64,000 nt of DNA from Molanna angustata (Eukaryota > Arthropoda > Insecta > Trichoptera > Molannidae): positions 13,640,743 through 13,704,742 of the forward strand of contig OY754977.1 of NCBI GenBank assembly GCA_963576475.1. Direction: 5' to 3'. How positions within the stretch are numbered: position 1 is the stretch's first letter; each line of letters starts with the position of its first letter. Shown in pieces: positions 47,858 through 60,147 of this stretch. The translations under genes were made by a program, and so were the position numbers. The notes beneath the pieces were generated by a model. The model worked only from the letters and a program-made list of their open reading frames with translations, searched no databases and was not told the DNA's origin.

Positions 47858-47945
47858 TGGCATCTCGGGTAACTAACGGGTAATATGTCTAATATTAATT
47901 TAACACGCACCCAATAACATTTTGCCACATTCTGGAGACATAGGT
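47858..47945 (-). mobile_element. SINE-A copy, truncated
   Basis: Only the 3' body of the family (TCTCGGGTAACTAAC ... TTGCCACATTCTGGAGAC). Confidence 0.7.
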
Positions 47946-48859
47946 GTTTCATTAAAAAATCATTTCTTGCGTAAATCTTGCATGTTTGTACTGGAAACAA
48001 TGGTAATAGTTATGTTATATTATTTTACTTATACTAAAGTTCATTCAACAACTTTTCAAAAAGAGTTGTAGAGTGCATGCAGAGAGGTATAATGATCTAT
48101 AAGTTCTAGAATAATTTGTTGCCATACACTTTAAAATAATATGTTATTTAGTTGGAAGAAACTTTTACTGGAAATAAAATTACCACTTGCATAGGATATA
48201 AGGAAGTTTTCAATAGATAAATCAAAAATTCATAACCCTTGGGAATTTGGTGCCTTTTAAATAAACCGCACCAGGCGCTGGAAATTGTAGATTCAGCCCT
48301 GATTATTCACATATAGGTATATCAACGAAACCTAAACGTCTGATTCTGCAAATTTCCGTTAAGGTAAATAATACCCAGTCAGTATCCATGAAAAGGTACC
48401 TATTTGGGGTATGTTTTTCGGGGGGATGGTGTATATATGAAGAAGATGAGTTAGTTGAGATAAGGTTAAACATTGTATATTTGAGTAAACGTTTATCCCA
48501 CAACTAATAATCTCTGTGCTACATATTACATATGTACCTACTTTTTACACAGATAGATACCTACGAATTTAGTAACTGTTATCTAAGAAGCCTACATGCC
48601 TACTACAAATGTACAAAAAATAGTAAAATTTATCCATGATTTACTAGTTAAGATTTTGAAAGGAGAAGAATAAAATAAAAAAAAACTCTTGAAACAATAA
48701 ATTATTAGATGATTCGGGAATAAATTTACTGTTTTGTCAGTAATACTACTATTAGTTAAATGACGTGATATAAAATTATTAGATCCTTCATCAGTTTGAA
48801 TATTTTGTGAGTACAAAAGCAAAAATATACAAAATAGTAATCCAACTATTAAATATACT
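47946..48859. other. Unassigned DNA
   Basis: The minus frame 48592-48987 (131 codons) reads hydrophobic residues but lacks a motif and runs into a repeat at 48860; not supported. Confidence 0.45.
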
Positions 48860-48948
48860 AGTTGATAATCTGCAAAAAAAATTGGCTTAAAAATTGCAAA
48901 ATCATAGCCTCCCACTATATCCCCTCGGGTTAGTGAGGAGTAAAAATT
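48860..48948 (+). repeat. Short dispersed repeat, also at 57888-57975
   Basis: Both contain ACTAGTTGATAATCTGCAAA followed 45-60 bases on by CCTCGGGTTAGTGAG / CCTAGGGGTAGTGAG. Same orientation, class unknown. Confidence 0.6.
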
Positions 48949-49814
48949 GACAAACCTCAACATTCTCAAGTAAATAGAGTTTTTCAATGTAAGTAATATT
49001 AATTTGATATCTCAATTTACTAAATATAACAAATTGAGTAATTGAGTCAACTGAATCAATCGTTGTTTCTCGAGAGAAATTCGGTATATCTCAATTTGCT
49101 CAAGTAAATTTATTCTGTGAATGAATCGTTAGGTAGGTACTATGTATTGGTAATACAGCATAATATAATCTGTACGCTTCCACATAAACTTAATCGTATT
49201 TTCTGAAAACCCTCGTTGGCTCAACATTAATGACTTAATAGCATATAAAAAAGTAAAAGTCGGAGTTACGACCGAAAGCTTTGCGTTACGACAGTCTTCG
49301 AGCTTTGCCTTACACGAGGCTTTCGGGCGATTATTGAGATTATCAAATTTTATCAAAATTTTCCCCTCCCGTATAGTCATCCCTTTACGAGAGTTTATAG
49401 GGAAAAAAGCTCAAATTGGCTTGTTTTTCTTAAACTTTGCCAAAAAAAAATTCCAGTCATTACAATAATTACAAATTGACAAAAAAACAACTTTAATCGC
49501 TATTTTTATACTATCCACTATACTTGTGGGGAATAACAATGTTACAACTAAAAAGGATATTTTTAAATTATTTTATTTATTTTAACTCCCTTTGTTTGAA
49601 TCAAAAATGAGTAAATTGATACGACTGATATGAAAGAGACTGCTCTCGACAGCGGGTGTTGAGGACTCCAATCCTAAAAAAGAAGCGGTCGAACTGGACG
49701 TATCAAATAACTTATGAGTGGAATAAAGAAGTGTAATACATGCATTGAAGAAAACTAAAACATCAATAAAGTAAGAGTTTTTCACTGTATAAAATTGTCT
49801 TCTCCAGAATGTTA
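48949..49814. other. Unassigned DNA
   Basis: A less AT-rich patch near 49258-49330 contains GGCTTTCGGGCG; nothing identified. Confidence 0.45.
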
Positions 49815-50035
49815 ATTATTATTTATTACTTCTCAGGAAACTAACAGGTACTATGTCAAATATTAATTTAACACGCTCCCTATAACAAGTTGCCACATTC
49901 TGGAGACATACGATATTAATCGTCCCACAGATCCAGACTGAAAACACAATTAAAAACTGTGTCCCCACCGGGAATCGAACCCGGGACCTTTGGATCAGCA
50001 GTCACATACCCAACCAACTGAGCCACGAAGGCCGA
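49815..50035 (-). mobile_element. SINE-A copy, near full length
   Basis: Minus strand, with A-box complement CCAACTGAGCCACGA and B-box complement CGGGAATCGAACCCGGGAC. Confidence 0.85.
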
Positions 50036-50473
50036 AATGTAGGTACCGTACGGTAGGTTTTTTCTTTAAGGTTTAATGTGTATAAATTTATATAAAAAAG
50101 TGTCATCCATACTGTCGTAAACATTAAAGTATAAGATGAAGACTCCATTTTGATATCATAATAATATGTTTGCCAAGTAGGTAGATTATTTGAGACTTTT
50201 CACTGAAAGTTTGGCGAATTATCGCAAAATATGAACTTTTTTTTAATTCCATATTACTTATGTCAAAACTTTTATAACACACATATATTATTAAAGAAAT
50301 GCTGATATCGCGACCTAGAACGGGCAAAAGAAGGCCTCAAACATGAGTGGTGTGATGATAGAGGTCGAGTGCTTGGAGGCGGATGGATGTGGTCTATCCA
50401 CGGAGCCGTGAAGATCTCAAGGGTAGGTCATTGTCCATTACTGGACGAAGGAGGGCTGAAGGAGAAGATGTTC
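50036..50473. other. Unassigned DNA with a possible LINE tail
   Basis: 50305-50470 is less AT-rich and includes GTCATTGTCCATTACTGGACG, typical of LINE 3' regions in moths as far as I recall; not placed. Confidence 0.35.
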
Positions 50474-50644
50474 TTTTTTTTTAAAAGAATGAATATGTCC
50501 ATGAAACAAGTGCATATAAGTCCTCATATATTTACATTCCAAAAATTTAGTATAAATGCTCATGTTTAAGGTGAACTAAATCGGTCGTGGCAGGATTTGA
50601 GATTGCGACTACTGGAAAACTAATCCAGCGCGCTAACCGCTCTG
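50474..50644 (-). mobile_element. SINE-B copy
   Basis: On the minus strand: the tRNA-like head complement GCGCTAACCGCTCTGG at the high end and the GAATATGTCC body at the low end. Confidence 0.65.
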
Positions 50645-51179
50645 GTTTTTTAAAAATTATTTTTGAATATCTCTTGCGTTCGAAGGAATTTATTTTAATA
50701 CTAATTTACATAGTATTCAAATGATAATATCATTTGATACAAAGTCACAAAGATATTTTTCTATGGATACTTGGTTACAATATAAAGTTATTGCCTACAT
50801 AATTTGAACAGAAGTTAAGTTTATAACATCACAAAAAGATACCGCTTCACATGAGATATGAAATTTAATATTAAACCAGCAATTGTGACACGTTAAGTGC
50901 TTCATAAAATTCAAGAAGAAACACAATACTACCTACCTATATTATTATTATTATTATAAGAATTCTTATTTTGTCGCGTTGTTCATAAAACTCGAGTAGG
51001 TACAAACGTTTTCCAGGACACTTTGTTACAAAACTGTGCGCATAAAGACTATGTTGTATTAGGATCTACATACTTTTTTACAATGTAACCTCATTTTTTT
51101 AGTCCTGAAAAGATACCATAAAAAAAAACTTTCTTTACAATGTAACCTCATTTTTTTGTCTTGACAAGATATCACGAAA
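50645..51179. other. Unassigned AT-rich DNA
   Basis: Nothing recognised beyond a short CAATGTAACCTCATTTTTTT duplication near 51080 and 51140. Confidence 0.5.
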
Positions 51180-51290
51180 AGACGAAGAACCAATGATGCG
51201 AACCAGCTTCTCCAAGTGACCGGATGGAGAACGATGGCTGAGGACAGGGATAATGCCCGATTTGGGCTGTAGTGCCATTGAAGAAGAAGA
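51180..51290 (+). mobile_element. LINE 3' terminal fragment
   Basis: CCGGATGGAGAACGATGGCT, then GACAGGGATAATGCCCGATT, then GAAGAAGAAGA. Its translation (GWRTMAEDRDNARFGL) resembles the last residues of RTE-type ORF2. Confidence 0.45.
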
Positions 51291-51479
51291 CAAGTATATA
51301 AAAGTAATCTAATTATTTTTGAATTTTCTAAAAAAAGCAGTATTTAGTTAATTGAGTCATGGATTCGATTCAATAATGTGAGAATATTTTCAAAAATAAA
51401 GAATACATAAAAGAAGAGACTAATAACATATTCAGCAGTGGAATGATGGCTGAGGAGAAGAAGAAACATATTTGACTTC

Positions 51480-51565
51480 AAAATGAATGTGTGTCAAGAT
51501 AAAAAAATGCGGAGTTCGGTTCTCTCTGCCAACCCTATGAGGGACATGGGGCGATGTCATGTATG
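51480..51565 (+). mobile_element. Family D LINE terminus
   Basis: TGCGGAGTTCGGTTCTCTCT, then CCAACCCTATGAGGGACATG, close to the family D end at 44893-44970. Confidence 0.5.
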
Positions 51566-52131
51566 TATGTAGTAATTATATCTTCCATACAATTAGCTAA
51601 TATAATATAGATTGCAGACGCATCAGAATTTAATCATCAGAACTCGATAAAACTTATATGTGTGATATATTACTTCCGAAGAATTATCTTCCTATTTAAA
51701 AAAATCATTAAAATCGGACAATAAGGTGAATTATAACATTAATTGAAGATTTTGGTGATTTTCTCATTGACCCTATAAACATATCATGGCCACATTGAAT
51801 TTGGAGCTAGATCGGAAGATACACCCGTTAAAATGAAAAAAAACATTGTAATCTGACAATGCATTAAAAAGAAATCGCTGAAAATACATAAAAAAGATAA
51901 AAAAACTTAACGTTGAATTAATATTAACCACTCGGTTTTTGGAAGTCGGTTAAAAGGAGCTTTAAATGTTATTTTTGCACTATTCAATGGGAATAGACAA
52001 AGATTATTAAACACAATAAAGGTGGATAATATCAGATTCATATAAGATATAATTAAAATTCGAACAAGAAAAAAATATTGATTTTTGTTGAATAATTGAC
52101 GCGATCATCACCGTCATCATTGTGAATTCAC
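51566..52131. other. Unassigned DNA
   Basis: Nothing recognised. Confidence 0.5.
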
Positions 52132-52325
52132 GTCTGCTCCCAGTGTGGAGCATAATATGGTCGTCAACCAATTTTTCTAGGATATTCTGTCCTGAGCCAA
52201 AAAATAATTTAAATAAAGTATCATGCTGAGATTGTATTCTGAAAGTTTCATCATAATGTATCTGTGTGTGTGTGCTGTGTACTATGTGTTATGTGCTATG
52301 CACGGCGTGTTTATTCTACTTTATC
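52132..52325 (+). repeat. Dispersed repeat, inverted relative to 57480-57590
   Basis: ATGCTGAGATTGTATTCTGA, a TGTG/CTATG stretch and GGCGTGTTTATTC are all present in reverse complement at 57480-57590. The frame at 52266-52592 starts inside it and is not supported. Confidence 0.6.
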
Positions 52326-53508
52326 GATTATAAACTTAAGTACTCATTTGATTCTTTTCAAATTTTGCAAATTTGTATGTATGATACTCGCTTAGACTCC
52401 AGATTGGATTTTGAAAGATATCTATCTGAATTGTGGTTCTCAATTTATTCAACCGTCAAATATTTCAAAGTGACCCCAAGATCAGGAAACTTGAAATTTT
52501 ATTTTAAAATTGATAAAAAGGTACAACACTTTCATAACATGGCATTGAAGAATACTCAAGTTTTCATAATAATATATTTAAATCGAAAATAATTTAACAA
52601 ACTCATTTCATGAAAATGCTTAACATTTTTAATACAAAATATGAATAATTTTTGGAGTGACTTGGTAAAGAAGAATATAGCGTTGCCCACAACCCACTCG
52701 CTAAGCAGATATTTGAAAGCGAAAGTCATATACGTATATTTAAAATTTGGAATGGATGGAGTGGATCTCTAATAAAACCGTTTTTTGCACAAGATGCTAG
52801 GATATTTTGGGAAAGCAATGAAATGATATCGCTGTTTAGCTCGCCAAAGGTTGTGATATTTCATATAAATATATCCCATGAACAAATTACGGTCAGTTTA
52901 TTATTACCCCATCGCATCACTGAATGTTTGCATATTATAAACCATCAAACCGTATTTCTCGTGCAGTACCTACACCCTTCAAATTACAAATATTCCTATC
53001 ATGACTTATATTCGTTGTTTACCAACATTCATGCATTCAACATCTTCTCAGGGGGGGAAATTGTAATTCTAACTTCACACATTCCTATGTTTTAAAACAT
53101 CAGCAATCTTAAGAGGAAAATCTAATTGCTGTTATTTTTATTCAATTTAAAAATCAACATTACAAACGTGCATTCCAACCTTTTTGTGAGCCCCTAGCTT
53201 ATCACTGTAATAATTAATCGAAGATAGACATTAAATTAAAGAAAAATCGTTCTACAATCATTCTTTCATTTTCAACTATCAATTATAAACGGTATTATTA
53301 ATAATGATCGACGATGTTTTTATTTTGTAGAATTCCATTAGATGTCTATAATTATTTTCAATCATTCATATGATCATTTTTTTAACTTTTATCAATATCT
53401 TAACAACTTTACCATATTTATTCTAAATCTGTTCATTGTATCTTTATTTTTCTTGCAATCCCGATTCATCTTTAGACTGTTGTGTGATATTTTATTATTA
53501 TTTTAATT
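52326..53508. other. Unassigned DNA
   Basis: 52660-53060 is less AT-rich than average and may be an old protein-coding relic, but no motif or splice pair is evident in any frame. Confidence 0.4.
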
Positions 53509-53668
53509 ATTGTTCATTTAACATGCACCCAATAATAAGTTGCCACATCCTAGAGACTTATATAGTAGAATGCTGATTATTGTCTCAGAAAATACCATTG
53601 AATGCTGAATCGAACCCAGAACATTTTACTCAGAAATCTATTATATCAAACTGATTCAAGAAGACCAA
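53509..53668 (-). mobile_element. SINE-A copy, strongly decayed
   Basis: CACCCAATAATAAGTTGCCA and the B-box remnant GAATCGAACCCAGAAC remain. Confidence 0.65.
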
Positions 53669-53744
53669 AAAGTTATCTCGATGAATCAAGAATAATTATA
53701 AAATAATTAAAATAATGAAATTTCATTAAATTTTTAATCATATT

Positions 53745-54130
53745 TTTTTTTTATTTATTAACAAAAACAATACAAGGTTCACATATAAATCATAATTTAA
53801 AAAGGTATACAATTTCCATCATATAATTCATAATAACCCTCTTTAATTGAGATAAAATCTCGTGTTAAAAGAGGGGAGTATCTATTTAATATTGTTACAT
53901 TTACCAAAACATTGTACATCTACTAAAAAATATGAAGCTACACAAAACAAGAATGAAATAACAAAAAATAAATAAATAAATCAGTACAATTTTTTAATTT
54001 TATTTTTAAATATATTATAATTTTTTTCGAGTCTAAGACTCAAAGGGAGTTCATTAAACCACTTAGTACCTTTATTGTGAAGTTTAAAAAAATATTCCAA
54101 AAAGCTAAAACTATAATGAAGATTACAAAA
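53745..54130 (-). pseudogene. LINE ORF2 C-terminal fragment with 3' untranslated tail
   Basis: On the minus strand, 54120-53981 reads KLHNKGTKWFNELPLSLRL then EKNYNIFKNKIKKLY and a stop, the standard CR1/jockey-type terminus. About 230 bp of tail and TTTATT repeats follow. The rest of the element is absent. Confidence 0.75.
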
Positions 54131-54384
54131 AAATGCTAGTGGGTGACATTATTTAAAAATGAAAGACTTCAACAATGATGAATTCGTTAAGTATGATATA
54201 AAATTTATAAAACAAAGTTCCTATCAGAAAATGCTGAATTAGTTCAGCATAATAACAAGTTTATAAAAAAGTTCAAAATAATGAAGTCGTTTAGAATAAT
54301 ATAATATTTATAAAAAGAATCAACTATCAGTTTTTCATCTTCTTATTAATTCATACAAAATATATTTAACACAATATCTTTCTT
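54131..54384. other. Unassigned AT-rich DNA
   Basis: Contains TTATAAA-rich repeats; nothing else. Confidence 0.5.
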
Positions 54385-54750
54385 GGGGGCAAGTTTGGTC
54401 AACAGGCAGAATCAAAACCATCCATGTTTACCCATATCATGGATTTAATTATTTTATGGAGTTCTATAACATCTTAATATACAATAGAACTCCATAAGAA
54501 AATTATATTTTATTTATTTATTTTTTATTTTATTTTATTTATTGTCAACAGCTTTGTATTATACATAGAACAGTAGAGATTACATTTAAATAAGCCAATT
54601 ATAGACAAACACATTTCAAATTATAAAACACGCTGATAGGGTACATAAATAAATTGATTGAAACCGACCTACTAATCAACCTACGATATGATATGGGTGA
54701 ACATGTATGGTTTTGATTCCGCCGATTGACCAGACTTCCCCCCCCGAATT
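54385..54750. mobile_element. Foldback element with 60-bp inverted ends
   Basis: Ends 54386-54445 and 54690-54750 are reverse complements (AGAATCAAAACCATCCATGT against ACATGTATGGTTTTGATTCC). A second small palindrome (ATGGAGTTCTAT ... ATAGAACTCCAT, 54459-54498) lies inside. Confidence 0.75.
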
Positions 54751-55229
54751 AAAGAAAATACAAATTATTTTAAAATAAAATATTTAAATAAACATTTATT
54801 ACGCGACGTTACTTTAAGTTTTTTTAACGTATCAAACAAAAGAAAATATTATTTTATGACATGTTTGTCTCGTAACATTAATAAATAATATAAAAGAAGG
54901 GATCAAATAAAACAGTATCCTGTTGGATGTCGTCATGGTTTGACGAACGTTATTATAATATAACGGAAAAAAATGATATTTTAAAAGGAAAGTAAATTGT
55001 GAACACTTTTAAGTCTGAATGTAGATTTGAATCAGACGTTGTGCGTTTACTGAGAGCGACATATAATCGTCCCACTACTTTTCGTAGATAGAAAATAAGT
55101 CGCAGATCGCAGACTAGCCTTAACTGAATAGTTAAAAAAAAATATGTAAACATTTTCTCTCATAAAGTTTCAGCCCATGAAGCAAATTTTTCGTGATTTG
55201 TCGTCTTATGAAAATTAAACCAAGAATGT
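54751..55229. other. Unassigned DNA
   Basis: Nothing recognised. Confidence 0.5.
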
Positions 55230-55421
55230 AGCTTCTAGGGCAAATAACAGGTACTATGTCAAATAATTATTTAACACGCACCCAATAACAAGTTGCGATA
55301 TCAATAGTCTCACAGATCCAGACTGAAAACACAATTAAAAACTATGTCTTCACCGGGAATCGAACCCGGGACCCTTGGATCAGCATTCAGACACCCAACC
55401 AACTGGGCCACGAAGGCCGAC
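55230..55421 (-). mobile_element. SINE-A copy with internal deletion
   Basis: Head and B box intact on the minus strand; about 20 bp missing in the body near 55296. Confidence 0.8.
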
Positions 55422-56400
55422 ATAATAAAAATATAAATACTATTTTTATTTTGAAGGTAGAGCTCGTCAAGCGAAGGAATTCGGGCGGTTTAAGTATAGA
55501 TATATACTCAGATTTTTTTAACAACCAGTTGACGTTGTGTAGCGTATTGCGAATCACTTTTACTTGGAGTTTTGCAACCATTTTACATAAAACTGTTATA
55601 CCGCATTTTCTCACTTCTCGAACTCTATATATTTTTTATTGATTCATATATTTAAGAAAACCTTGTTATCTTGAATATTTGTAATCAGATACTTTTGATT
55701 GACCGATTTATAAAATTGGTTGTAATATGTAGTTTTGTCACATTTCAAAACTTATAAAATTGGTCGTTTTCATTTGTTACATTTCTGGACTTTCGCAAAA
55801 GTCGCATACGTTTAAGAGAATAGAGTTTTTACTCTCAACTACTGTGAAATAGTCAAGAGTCATGATTTCACAGTTTTGAAACGTATTTTTTTACATCAAT
55901 TTGTCAACAGGTGTCTTGTAGAGTGCACTCTATGTGTTTCGTTACAATGTTTTGTGATTATGGTGTATTATGAAAACTTTTGTCCTCGCAGAAACTAATA
56001 TTTGTTTAGGAATCTAATAGTAATGTACTTCATAAACATACGTTTAGAGATTGTCAACCATTATACATAGAAGAAAAAATGTACCATTACTAAGTAGTGG
56101 AGAGATTATTATTGGCTACAACCCATTCGTTTTTGTTGATACGGGCATAATAAGTCGAAATGATCAATGATCATAATGTGTAAGAAATAAATTTATACGG
56201 AATATAAATAGATACCAAAGCTGTGTTTCTCGACAAAGATTAAAGTAAAAGTATAGTTAAAATTAATTGATTTCATAAAATTTATGTTGTTTCATTGAAA
56301 TACTTTTTTTTGATTCATTGAAATCTAAAGTCGCCAAACGCTTATTTAATGAAATCAAAATATTTATAACTATACTATTACCGATACTTTTGTAGAAAAA
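55422..56400. other. Unassigned DNA
   Basis: A minus frame (55387-55614) contains KSEYISILKPPEFLRLTSST, which looks more protein-like than chance, but I cannot name it and it overlaps the SINE. Confidence 0.4.
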
Positions 56401-56770
56401 ATCCGGCCTTAGTGGCCTTGAAATACATTAACTCGATTTGTACTCATGTTAGGAAAATTTCAAATTATGTAGATGGAATTTATTCTCATAACACCATCAG
56501 AGGCGCTATACAGTACATATTTCTCATAGAAATAAGTCATGTGATTTATAGACCTGGGGGTGTTTCCAGAAAATACACTAGACACCCTCGGTGGCGCACA
56601 AAAAGGCTCCATTTTCGTGGCCAGGCTCAATGGATATTTTAGTACCATACCCCAGTAGAATCATAACAATATAACAAGAGGCATTCTTTGTATTGTGGCC
56701 CCGTTTCCAAGCATAAAAGTTCAGATATCTCCACTGTATTGAGCGATTCAACGGGAGCATGTGGGAGTGC
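56401..56770. repeat. Unclassified sequence of distinct composition
   Basis: Less AT-rich block with GGCCTTAGTGGCC, GACACCCTCGGTGGCGCAC and GGCCAGGCTCAATGGATATT, bordered by AT-rich DNA. It has the look of a transposon fragment, but no partner copy is in the window. Confidence 0.35.
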
Positions 56771-57239
56771 TTAGATAGGCGCCTAAAATCGTTATTGCTA
56801 AATTATTCGTCTCTATATTACTGTTGCGTATTATAAATGCAAAACAAAAAGCGGAAAATGTATATGCCTCCGTTGGATATTGCCGTGCTGGGCTTAGAGC
56901 CCTTCTGGATCATCTATATAATTATCGTCAAACGCGTCGATTTCTTTCTTTTGACGGCGTGTTTTTTTTTTTTTAATAAAATGTAATATTTTTTTTTATT
57001 TTTGTTTGTTTGTGTTCTATGGACATCCAAAAAAATAACAATTGATCCAAACTTGAACTTGAACGTCTTTAAAATATATGTAACAGATTCTTATTTGGGT
57101 TGAAATTTTTTATCATTTTACCGCAACTTTCTTTTTTGGCCCAAGATACGCCAGCGGCGAAATAGGTATAAACATTAAACATTATGTCCTAATCGTACAA
57201 TATTCTCTCCAATTCAAACCTGCCACAGTACCTTAAAAA
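56771..57239. other. Unassigned DNA
   Basis: Nothing recognised. Confidence 0.5.
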
Positions 57240-57430
57240 CAAATTGACGTATGCATCCACTCCGATCTGCTGAACGTACGAAACAATCCATCCCTGTGCA
57301 GTGTGCATATCACAGAATTTTTCAGCTCGTCGTTTGAAGTACAATCAGCAAGACTATGGAATAGTTTAAGTCCGGATAATGCGTCGTCTAACTCACTTTG
57401 TATTTTCTTTGAAATTGATGTGCCTTTTTA
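57240..57430 (+). pseudogene. CR1/L2-like LINE C-terminal fragment, decayed
   Basis: Nucleotide similarity to 36440-36600 (ATCCACTCCGATC, TTTAAGTCCGGAT, ACTCACTTTGTATTTTC), with frame-breaking changes. Confidence 0.65.
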
Positions 57431-57479
57431 GAAATTTGAAAATAAAAATATCCAATTTTTTTCTATGATTAAACTCACT

Positions 57480-57587
57480 TTGAAATATTTGAATAAACAC
57501 GCCGTACATTGCACATTGTACACAGCACATATACACAAAGATACATAATGATGATACTTTCAGAATATAATCTCAGTATGATATTAG
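57480..57587 (-). repeat. Dispersed repeat, partner of 52205-52325
   Basis: Reverse complement of the 52205-52325 block. Confidence 0.6.
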
Positions 57588-57884
57588 TTAGCTGTGAGGC
57601 ACCGGCTTAGAATAGTGCTTCCATTCTTTTAAATCATTGTTTCCGAGTGTCCCGTAAGAGCCGGGTAATCGAAAATACAACAGGCAACAATAACATCTCA
57701 CATAGTTCAGCAATGAGGTTCACCACCCATTCTGAATGTAGTGCCTTTTTTGGTGAAACGAGACTGGTGTGTGGGTATACATAAATGTGTTGCTCTCCCT
57801 TTAATAAGGCAATGCACACCCGCACACCTTTCGCTGGTTACCCCACATTGTGGGATATGCCGTGATGGTGTGAATGAATGAATG
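57588..57884 (+). repeat. Family C dispersed repeat, copy with GAAT tail
   Basis: Opposite orientation to 41356-41663, with about 90 percent agreement by eye. Ends GTGTGAATGAATGAATGA. Confidence 0.75.
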
Positions 57885-57887
57885 ATA

Positions 57888-57975
57888 CTAGTTGATAATC
57901 TGCAAAAAAACTTTGATAATTTCGAATTTATAACTCCCCACCTTATCCCCTAGGGGTAGTGAGTAGAAATAATTG
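57888..57975 (+). repeat. Short dispersed repeat, partner of 48860-48948
   Basis: See 48860-48948. Confidence 0.6.
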
Positions 57976-58429
57976 TTATATTTTGATAAACGAAGAATTT
58001 CCAAGACTTGAGTAGACTAATGTATCTATATATAGGAAGCTACATAATATTACAGTATAAATATACAATATTATACTGTCGATACTAAATAATGACTTGT
58101 ATTTTTTGAAATAAAATCGATTCCCATTTTGATAGTTGTAATATTTTTAGTACGATCATTATATACGTGTTTTATGTAAAAATATAGCAGGGTATGTTTC
58201 ACTGCGACATTTGGAGCAACGCAGGAGTAAAATATAGGCAGTCGATATATTATGATAATATGTAGGTAGGTATGTACATAAGATGAATCATTTCAAAATA
58301 ATATATTCTGGCTCATGTTTGACGGTCCATCCAGTCAGTATCATGCGGATGAAGTATCAAAAGAAAAGGGATCACGGGAATGAAATATTCTTATGAGTAA
58401 ACTAATAAATTACCCTACTTCAGTGGTAT
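57976..58429. other. Unassigned DNA
   Basis: Nothing recognised. Confidence 0.5.
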
Positions 58430-59235
58430 ACAAGGCATAATGTAGTTTATAGGTACATATGTATATTATCAAGAAAAATATGTAGTTTGTATGTACATAG
58501 ATACATATATTATCAAGAAAAATATGTAGTTTGTAGGTACATAGATACATATATTATAAAGAAAAATATGTAGTATGGAAGTACATAGATACATATATTA
58601 TCAATAAAAATATGTAGTATAAAGGTACATAGATACATATATTATCAAGGAAAATATGTAGTATGTAGGTACATAGACACATAGATACATACATTATTAA
58701 GAAAAATATGTAGTATGTAGGTACATGGATACATACCTATATTATCAAGAAAAATATGTAGTTTGTAGGTACATGGATACATACATATATTATCAACAAA
58801 AATATATAGTATGTAGGTACATAGATACATATATTATCAAGAAAAATATGTAGTATGTAGGTACATAGATACATATATTATAAAGAAAAATAAATAGTAT
58901 GGAAGTACATAGATACATATATATTCAAGAAAAATATGTAGTATGAAGGTACATAGATACATACATTATCAAGAAAAATATGTAGTATGTAGGTACATGG
59001 ATACATATATTATCAAAAAAAATATGTAGTATGTGGGTACATAGATACATATATTATAAAGAAAAATATGTAGTATAGAAGTACAAAGATACATATATAT
59101 TCAAGAAAAATATGTAGTATGAAGGTACATACATAGATACATACGTTGTCAAGAAAAATATGTAGTATGTACCTAGATACATAGATACAATGTAGGTACC
59201 TAGGTACACAGATACAAATATTATAAAGAAAACCA
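58430..59235 (+). repeat. 45-bp minisatellite, about 17 units
   Basis: Units of about 45 bp built on AAGAAAAATATGTAGTATGT followed by AGGTACATAGATACATATAT. Starts recur every 41-52 bases from about 58470 to 59150. Unit 2 to unit 16 differ by few bases. The Cys/Tyr/Ile/Phe-rich minus frames here are translations of the repeat. Confidence 0.95.
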
Positions 59236-59566
59236 CCAATCAAAAATTGCCGATCTCAACTGAGGGATGAATAAATCTTCATATGTATTTCTATAATTCA
59301 AAATTGTTTATAAAGAAATGGCTTTTTTATTAATAATTTGCTTAGGTTGGTATGTCAATTATTTTTAGTAAATAAAAAAAATTTTAAGTATATAAACACA
59401 TCGATACATATTTTATCAAGAAAAATATGAAGTATGTAGGTGCATAGATATGTACTCGTATTTATATTATCAAGAAAAATATCACTATGAGTAAGGACAT
59501 TAAAAATATCTATGATTTGAAAGGCGCCATTTTATGATTCAAAGTACATTTATACGTACTCTGATA
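59236..59566. repeat. Spacer with detached minisatellite units
   Basis: Two further units of the 45-bp repeat lie at about 59400-59485 after unrelated AT-rich DNA. Confidence 0.6.
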
Positions 59567-59665
59567 TAAAATGAGTGGTGAACCTAATTGCTGATCTACG
59601 TAAGATGTAATTTTGCCTGTAATATTTTCGATAACCCGTTTCCTAAGGGAAACGAATAAATGAAA
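59567..59665 (-). repeat. Family C fragment
   Basis: GAGTGGTGAACCTAATTGCT and the ATAACCCGTTTCCTAAGGGA block correspond to family C. Confidence 0.55.
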
Positions 59666-59964
59666 AATAAATCATTCCTTTACAATATATTTAAATTATT
59701 GCAATATTTGGTTGGGAGAATTCTACTATGAGTATCTCGGTTAAAATGCTATGTTTGGATTCTGCATTTTAACTCACTTGGTTGCAACATCACTTTACAA
59801 GACTATCAATAAAACTAGTCTTTATAATATATAAGTAAGATTAAATATATTCCACAAGCTATCGATGAACCAAATAAAAATGTGTAATCAACACATAGTG
59901 AATATCGTATTATTTCAGTGTAGAAATCCGCCCATTATTTGTGGAATTTTAATTTCTTTTTAAT

Positions 59965-60147
59965 TATTTCTCGGGCAACTAACTAGTACTTTGTATATCA
60001 TATTTATTCAACATGCACCCAATAACAAGTTGCATTCTGGAGATCCAGACTGAAAACACAATTAAAAACAATGTCTCCACCGGCAATTGAACCCGGAACC
60101 CTTGGCTCATCTGTCGGATATCTAAACAATTGAGTCATGAAGGCCGA
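59965..60147 (-). mobile_element. SINE-A copy, decayed
   Basis: Minus strand; B-box complement GGCAATTGAACCCGGAAC and A-box remnant remain. Confidence 0.7.

Noticed and set aside
48592..48987. 131-codon hydrophobic minus frame
   Set aside because: No conserved motif, overlaps a dispersed repeat, composition typical of AT-rich DNA.
52266..53095. Two plus frames of 108 and 90 codons
   Set aside because: The first begins in a microsatellite-bearing dispersed repeat; no motif, splice pair or conservation visible for either.
58645..59243. Cys/Tyr/Ile/Phe-rich frames
   Set aside because: Translations of the 45-bp minisatellite.
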